This document shows, piece after piece, positions 59,336-64,000 of a stretch of DNA of 64,000 bases (its first letter is position 1; the number at the start of each line of letters is the position of its first letter). Location of the stretch: assembly GCF_023541015.1 (NCBI RefSeq), contig NZ_JALNPR010000002.1:434001-498000 (forward strand), written 5' to 3'. A program made the position numbers and the translations under genes. Source of the DNA: Marivivens donghaensis. Lineage in GTDB: Bacteria; Pseudomonadota; Alphaproteobacteria; Rhodobacterales; Rhodobacteraceae. The notes beneath the pieces were generated by a model. It was not told where the DNA came from. It did no database searches and saw only the letters and a program-made list of their open reading frames with translations.

Positions 59336-60604
59336 TTAGGCTTTGGACTCTGCGATAACCTCGGCAAAGGTGGTCATGCCTGTTTTCTGAGCCTGAACCA
59401 AAACCGCCATGTTGCCCGGCAGGTGCTGGTTTTTCAGCATCTTCATGTGCGCTGTCGGGATTTCATCCCATGGGAAGACTTCGGACATGCAAGGATCAAT
59501 GCGGCCTTCACAGACCAGACGGTTGGCTGCTGCGGCCTGCTTCAGGTGAGCAAAGTGCGAACCCTGCAAACGCTTCTGGTGCATCCATGTGTAGCGCACG
59601 TCGAAGGTGCAGTTGAAACCAGAGGTACCCGCGCAGATCACAACCATACCGCCTTTTTTGCAGACGAGGTTGGACACAGGGAAGGTGGACTCACCCGGGT
59701 GTTCGAACACGATGTCGACGTTGTTGCCTTTACCCGTGAATTCCCAAATGGCTTTACCAAAACGGCGGGCTTCTTTGAACCATGCGTCATATTCAGGGGT
59801 GTTTACCTTTGGCAGTTGGCCCCAGCAGTTAAAGTCTTTGCGGTTGATGACGCCTTTCGCGCCCATCGACATCACAAAGTCACGCTTGGATTCATCAGAG
59901 ATCACGCCGATCGCATGAGCGCCCGCTGCCTTCGCCAGCTGAACAGCGAACGAACCCAGACCACCAGATGCGCCCCAAACCAGAACGTGCTGACCTGGTT
60001 TGATGTCGTGCGGTGCGTGGCCAAAGAGCATGCGGTAGGCCGTTGCCAAAGTCAGAGTGTAACAAGCCGACTGTTCCCAAGTCAGGTGCGAAGGGCGCGG
60101 AAGAAGCTGTTGCGCCTGAACCCGCGTGAACTGAGCGAACGAACCGTCAGGTGTCTCGTAGCCCCAAATGCGCTGGGTCGGAGAGAACATCGGGTCGCCG
60201 CCGTTACATTCCTCGTCGTCGCCATCGTCTTGGTTACAGTGGATGACGACCTCATCACCGACTTTCCAGTTTTTGACTTTGTCGCCAACGGCCCAAACGA
60301 TACCCGCCGCATCAGAGCCAGCGATATGGTATTCGGCACCATGGCCGTCGAACGGAGAAATCGGAACGCCAAGACCAGCCCATACGCCGTTATAATTAAC
60401 TCCTGCAGCCATAACGAGCACGAGAACTTCGTGCGCATCAAGCTTGGGGGTTTCTACAACTTCAACCTGAAAAGACTTGTCTGGCTCGCCGTGGCGTTCA
60501 CGACGAATGGCCCATGCGTACATTTTTTCAGGAACGTGGCCGAGAGGGGGGATTTCACCAACTTCGTACAGATCTTTTTTAGTCGCGGTATAGTCGAGTG
60601 CCAT
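59336..60604 (-). CDS. ccr: Crotonyl-CoA carboxylase/reductase
   Basis: A 422-residue Ccr that reductively carboxylates crotonyl-CoA with NADPH and CO2 to (2S)-ethylmalonyl-CoA, the key step of the ethylmalonyl-CoA pathway. The start MALDYTATKKDLYEVGEIPP at 60604 has GGAGG about 10 nt upstream. It is a medium-chain dehydrogenase/reductase: catalytic GroES-like domain with VMAAGVNYNGVWAGLGVPIS, an acidic insert (NQDDGDDEECNGGDPMFS), and the Rossmann motif VWGASGGLGSFAVQLAKAAG. EHPGESTFPVS and FPWDEIPTAHMKM are family markers. It stands alone with its own promoter, divergent in function from the plsB-like gene upstream. Confidence 0.96.
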   Translation of the reverse strand: MALDYTATKKDLYEVGEIPPLGHVPEKMYAWAIRRERHGEPDKSFQVEVVETPKLDAHEVLVLVMAAGVNYNGVWAGLGVPISPFDGHGAEYHIAGSDAAGIVWAVGDKVKNWKVGDEVVIHCNQDDGDDEECNGGDPMFSPTQRIWGYETPDGSFAQFTRVQAQQLLPRPSHLTWEQSACYTLTLATAYRMLFGHAPHDIKPGQHVLVWGASGGLGSFAVQLAKAAGAHAIGVISDESKRDFVMSMGAKGVINRKDFNCWGQLPKVNTPEYDAWFKEARRFGKAIWEFTGKGNNVDIVFEHPGESTFPVSNLVCKKGGMVVICAGTSGFNCTFDVRYTWMHQKRLQGSHFAHLKQAAAANRLVCEGRIDPCMSEVFPWDEIPTAHMKMLKNQHLPGNMAVLVQAQKTGMTTFAEVIAESKA

Positions 60605-60664
60605 CGATCTAACTCCTCCAGAGGATAATTTTTGCCGCGCCGCAGAATCGGCGGGATTACCCAA

Positions 60665-60693
60665 GAATTAGGATCGTGAAAGTAACTTTGCAA
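60665..60693 (-). promoter_or_regulatory. ccr promoter with TTGCAAAG motif
   Basis: Minus-strand TTGCAA (60688-60693), 17-nt spacer, TAATTC (60665-60670), giving a leader of about 54 nt. The -35 lies inside GTTGCAAAG (60686-60694), a motif also found as GTTGCGAAG in the mcd promoter. An AT-rich palindrome GTAAT-TTT-ATTAC (60713-60725) lies upstream and could bind a regulator. Confidence 0.6.
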
Positions 60694-60751
60694 CCCCACC
60701 AAAGTGTAAATTGTAATTTTATTACCTTGCGGATGCAGAAAATCCTGAAAT

Positions 60752-62116
60752 TTACGCTGCGTCTGCACAAAAATGATGCGCAATCGAGGCTGCATAGTAG
60801 TCGAGCAGGGACCGTTCATCAGGGACGATCTCGTAGGTATCGCCCGTTTTTCGGATCATTTTCCGAGCCAGCATGAGCGCCAAACCTTCGGTGGCGAGCT
60901 CGGCTGCGGACCGCCGTGGCAGCGTTACCCCCCGTGACCGAAGAGAGGCCAAATCAAATCCGATGGCTTCGGTAATTGAATCTTTGGAAAAGTGCCCCTG
61001 CAACATCGCACGAGCGACGAGAGGGACCGGGACGAGAGGGACCACCTTTGCAATATTTTCCATCAACACGTCAGCTAATTCATCAATCGAGCGATCTGGC
61101 GACGTCGCAAGAAACTCTGACAATACAATCGGCGACCCGAAGCCTACGGATGCGGTCCCAAACGGCGTGAACTTTAGCCTCACGGCCCGCCACAGTGTCG
61201 CAGGCAAGGCCAAGAGCGCTGACCATAGCGACGGCCGGAACTTGCGTTCTCCCGTTATCGCCGCGCGGATCAGTAACCGATCCTCGGGCACGCGATCATA
61301 GTTCAGCGCAACGGGCACAAAGATCACATCGCGCCCATCTGGTTTTGATGCGTCAACAATGTAGCTGAGCAGCCCCATTTTGGGCTTCGCTATCGCTCCG
61401 GTAAGGCTAAGCCCGCCTTCGGGAAAGAACGCTTGGGTCACGCCGTTCTCAGTCGCCATCCGAACATATCGAGATAAAACAGCACGATAGAGCTGACCGC
61501 GAGAGCCTCGCCGAATGAAATAGGCCCCCATTGCGCGAACCAACCACGACAAAGGCCAGACGCGCGCCCATTCCCCGACAGCATAGGCAATCGTGCTCGA
61601 ACTACTGATCAGGTGGGTCACCAGCATATAGTCCATATTGCTGCGGTGGTTGATCACAAAGACGAGTGTGGCGTCCCGATCAATGGCACCAAACTCATTC
61701 TGGTCCATCGCACCCAATCGGATCTTGTACATCGACCGAGAGACCAATTTCGCGAGCCTCGCGCCGAAGCCGAAATAGACCGAAGCCGAAAAGGATGGGA
61801 CGATCTCGCGGGCGTAACGTTTCGCGCGTTCAAAAGCCACGTTGTCAGGAATGCCTTCAGCCGTCGCCGCTTTGTGGATCGCTTTTGCAACATCGGGATC
61901 ATAGATCAGTCGCTGAATCGTATCGAAGCGCCGGGCCAATTTGAACGGCTCAATCGGCCGCGCGAGGCGCTCATTTAGTCGCGCCACAGCACGCTCCATC
62001 CGTTTACGGAAAAACCAGCGGACGGATGGGAAAAGAAAATGCGAAGCAAAAGTGACCGCTGCAAACAGCAGGATCAGAACCAAAAGCCAAAGCGGGAGAG
62101 TAACGGGGGCATTCAT
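60752..62116 (-). CDS. Glycerol-3-phosphate acyltransferase-like protein
   Basis: A 454-residue membrane acyltransferase resembling PlsB. The start MNAPVTLPLWLLVLILLFAA at 62116 gives an N-terminal membrane span. The HX4D motif is NHRSNMDY (His157, Asp162), then FFPEGGLSLTG (231 on, the glycerol-3-phosphate-binding block) and FVPVALNYDRVPE (block IV). It is shorter than E. coli PlsB (about 800 residues) but keeps the four blocks. It would start phospholipid synthesis by acylating glycerol 3-phosphate; a lysophosphatidic acid role is possible. A weak TATACC -10 lies upstream in the gap to ecm. Confidence 0.82.
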   Translation of the reverse strand: MNAPVTLPLWLLVLILLFAAVTFASHFLFPSVRWFFRKRMERAVARLNERLARPIEPFKLARRFDTIQRLIYDPDVAKAIHKAATAEGIPDNVAFERAKRYAREIVPSFSASVYFGFGARLAKLVSRSMYKIRLGAMDQNEFGAIDRDATLVFVINHRSNMDYMLVTHLISSSSTIAYAVGEWARVWPLSWLVRAMGAYFIRRGSRGQLYRAVLSRYVRMATENGVTQAFFPEGGLSLTGAIAKPKMGLLSYIVDASKPDGRDVIFVPVALNYDRVPEDRLLIRAAITGERKFRPSLWSALLALPATLWRAVRLKFTPFGTASVGFGSPIVLSEFLATSPDRSIDELADVLMENIAKVVPLVPVPLVARAMLQGHFSKDSITEAIGFDLASLRSRGVTLPRRSAAELATEGLALMLARKMIRKTGDTYEIVPDERSLLDYYAASIAHHFCADAA

Positions 62117-62176
62117 GCGCCGACAGTGACCTGAACTGAGGTATAGGACAATAGGCTCACGCCGCAACGCAGCGAA

Positions 62177-62205
62177 TTGACAGGGATGCAATCTTTCCGT
62201 TATCC
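62177..62205 (+). promoter_or_regulatory. ecm promoter
   Basis: TTGACA (62177-62182), 17-nt spacer, TTATCC (62200-62205), giving a leader of about 40 nt before the ecm ATG. The -35 is consensus. Confidence 0.6.
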
Positions 62206-62253
62206 ATTCCCCGACGAAATAAAATTACCCGACCGGATTCTCTGGAGGCCCAT

Positions 62254-64000
62254 ATGTCGCAACCGCAGAAAGATCGCCCGTGGCTGTTCCGCACCTATGC
62301 GGGGCACTCGACCGCTGAGGCGTCGAACGCACTGTATCGTTCAAACCTCGCAAAGGGTCAGACCGGCCTTTCCGTGGCTTTCGACCTTCCCACCCAGACG
62401 GGTTACGATTCAGATCATCGCCTCGCTCGCGGTGAAGTTGGCAAAGTTGGCGTTCCTGTCTGCCACTTAGGTGACATGCGCGCGCTGTTCGACAATATCC
62501 CGCTCGAACAAATGAATACGTCGATGACAATCAACGCGACGGCTCCTTGGCTGCTGTCCCTGTATATCGCCGTAGCAGAGGAACAGGGCGCCGATATATC
62601 TGCGCTGCAAGGCACGGTCCAAAACGACATTATCAAAGAGTATCTTTCGCGCGGCACCTACATTTGTCCGCCTAAGCCATCCCTGCGGATGATCACGGAC
62701 GTTGCGGCCTATACCCGCGAAAACTTGCCCAAATGGAACCCGATGAACGTCTGCTCCTACCACCTTCAAGAGGCTGGCGCGACACCCGAAGAGGAACTGG
62801 CCTTTGCACTGGCGACCGCAACTGCTGTGCTCGATGATCTTAAGGGCAAGGTTCCAGCAGAGCACTTCCCCAACATGGTTGGCCGCATCTCGTTCTTCGT
62901 GAATGCTGGCATCCGCTTCGTGACCGAAATGTGCAAAATGCGGGCGTTCGTCGAACTTTGGGACGAAATCTGCCAAGAGCGTTATGGCGTCGAAGACCCC
63001 AAAATGCGCCGCTTCCGCTATGGTGTTCAGGTGAACTCTCTCGGCCTGACCGAGCAGCAACCAGAAAACAACGTCTACCGCATTCTGATCGAAATGCTGG
63101 CTGTGACTTTGTCTAAAAACGCTCGAGCTCGTGCGGTTCAGCTGCCAGCATGGAACGAAGCATTGGGCCTTCCGCGCCCGTGGGACCAGCAGTGGTCGCT
63201 CCGCATGCAGCAGATCATGGCCTATGAGACCGACCTTCTGGAATACGATGACCTGTTCGACAACAACCCTACCGTGGACCGCAAAGTTGCGGCCCTTAAG
63301 GCAGGCGCTCGTGAAGAGCTCGCAACCATCGACAGCATGGGCGGCGCGGTTCAAGCCATCGAATACATGAAGTCTCGTTTGGTCGAATCGAATGCGAAAC
63401 GCATCAACAATATCGAAGCGGGCGAAACAACCGTCGTTGGCGTGAACAAATGGCAGAATGGGGAACGATCGCCTCTCACCTCGGGCGAAGACGCAATCAT
63501 GACCGTCGATCCAGCGGTGGAAGCTGAACAAATCACCCGCCTAAATGCATGGAAGGCTGGCCGCGATACAGCTGCCGTTGCAAAGGCGCTGGCTGCCCTC
63601 ACAGCGGCTGCAAATGACGGCACCAACATCATGATCCCGTCGATTGCGGCAGCAAAAGCGGGTGTCACGACAGGCGAATGGGCAGAAGCGATCCGTCAAG
63701 CGTTCGGCCAGTATCGCGCACCGACTGGTGTTTCAAAGAACCCATCTAACCGCACCGAAGGTTTGGATGAAATTCGAGACCGCGTTGCGACAGTGACAGG
63801 TAAGTTGGGTCGTCCGCTGAAATTCATTGTCGGTAAGCCTGGCCTAGATGGTCACTCTAACGGCGCTGAACAAATCGCAGCGCGTGCCCGCGATTGCGGC
63901 ATGGACATCACGTATGAGGGCATCCGCCTCACGCCCGACGAAATCGTCGAAGCCGCGAAACGCGATGATGCGCACGTCGTTGGCCTGTCAATTCTGTCCG
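62254..64000 (+). CDS. ecm: Ethylmalonyl-CoA mutase, 5' part
   Basis: The first 582 codons are visible; the gene runs off the right edge (family length about 650). It starts MSQPQKDRPWLFRTYAGHST with GGAGG upstream. It is a B12-dependent acyl-CoA mutase: the substrate barrel has GLSVAFDLPTQTGYDSDHRL and VGRISFFVNAGIRFVTEMCK, and the C-terminal cobalamin domain carries GLDGHSNGAEQIA, the base-off DXHXXG motif, near residue 532. The small fused form with this start fits ethylmalonyl-CoA mutase (MeaA-like) rather than methylmalonyl-CoA mutase. It converts (2R)-ethylmalonyl-CoA to methylsuccinyl-CoA, the Mcd substrate. Confidence 0.93.
   Translation, partial: MSQPQKDRPWLFRTYAGHSTAEASNALYRSNLAKGQTGLSVAFDLPTQTGYDSDHRLARGEVGKVGVPVCHLGDMRALFDNIPLEQMNTSMTINATAPWLLSLYIAVAEEQGADISALQGTVQNDIIKEYLSRGTYICPPKPSLRMITDVAAYTRENLPKWNPMNVCSYHLQEAGATPEEELAFALATATAVLDDLKGKVPAEHFPNMVGRISFFVNAGIRFVTEMCKMRAFVELWDEICQERYGVEDPKMRRFRYGVQVNSLGLTEQQPENNVYRILIEMLAVTLSKNARARAVQLPAWNEALGLPRPWDQQWSLRMQQIMAYETDLLEYDDLFDNNPTVDRKVAALKAGAREELATIDSMGGAVQAIEYMKSRLVESNAKRINNIEAGETTVVGVNKWQNGERSPLTSGEDAIMTVDPAVEAEQITRLNAWKAGRDTAAVAKALAALTAAANDGTNIMIPSIAAAKAGVTTGEWAEAIRQAFGQYRAPTGVSKNPSNRTEGLDEIRDRVATVTGKLGRPLKFIVGKPGLDGHSNGAEQIAARARDCGMDITYEGIRLTPDEIVEAAKRDDAHVVGLSILS

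Overview
The window is chromosomal DNA from an alphaproteobacterium of the Rhodobacterales (Roseobacter-type). Evidence: the ethylmalonyl-CoA pathway genes (mcd, ccr, ecm), a ChvG/ChvI two-component system next to pckA, a short alphaproteobacterial HPr kinase followed by rapZ, EIIA-Man and HPr, family-restricted proteins (DUF6473, DUF1491, DUF3429, TIGR02186, putative rhamnosyltransferase) and a LuxR/LuxI pair preceded by a small overlapping ORF. No phage, insertion sequence, transposase or CRISPR array was seen.

Region 1 (1-22.2 kb, almost all minus strand) is the translation/transcription core. In transcription order: tRNA-Trp, a sulfotransferase-like gene, secE, nusG, rplK, rplA, rplJ, rplL, rpoB, rpoC; then a DMT permease and a rhamnosyltransferase-like gene; then rpsL, rpsG, fusA, tufA and the start of rpsJ. 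A second EF-Tu gene (tufB) lies 20.6 kb away in the same orientation and is identical to tufA. Intergenic RNA here is rich in predicted hairpins (rpsJ leader, fusA-tufA, rplL-rpoB, rplJ leader, secE-nusG).

Region 2 (22.2-37 kb) holds parC and a lipoprotein, an SH3 protein, an SDR oxidoreductase, a HIG1-type membrane protein, and a metabolic group: PduO-type cobalamin adenosyltransferase, etfBA, 3-hydroxybutyryl-CoA dehydrogenase, recO, methylsuccinyl-CoA dehydrogenase, a TauE/SafE permease and pckA. With ccr and ecm at 59.3-64 kb these fit acetyl-CoA assimilation by the ethylmalonyl-CoA route: Ecm needs adenosylcobalamin, Mcd passes electrons to ETF, and PckA takes C4 acids to PEP.

Region 3 (37-42.6 kb, plus strand) is a signalling operon: chvI, chvG, hprK, rapZ, EIIA-Man, HPr, then an acyltransferase. 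Region 4 (42.6-51.5 kb, minus strand) is the conserved housekeeping run rpoZ, relA/spoT, DUF2062, pdxJ, acpS, two signal peptidase I genes, rnc, era, DUF1491, with folK just upstream.

Region 5 (51.6-57.5 kb) carries a NYN-domain protein, ispH, DUF3429, rnhA, a TauE-like permease with its TIGR02186 partner, and a RecD-like helicase. Region 6 (57.5-59.2 kb) is a quorum-sensing locus (72-aa ORF, luxR, luxI). Region 7 (59.3-64 kb) has ccr, a glycerol-3-phosphate acyltransferase-like gene, and divergently ecm, which runs off the window. No gap between genes exceeds 300 bases. I found no wholly new system. The least explained signals are promoter motifs shared by ccr and mcd, triple repeats between pckA and chvI, crossing complementary segments between secE and nusG, and the small ORF overlapping luxR.
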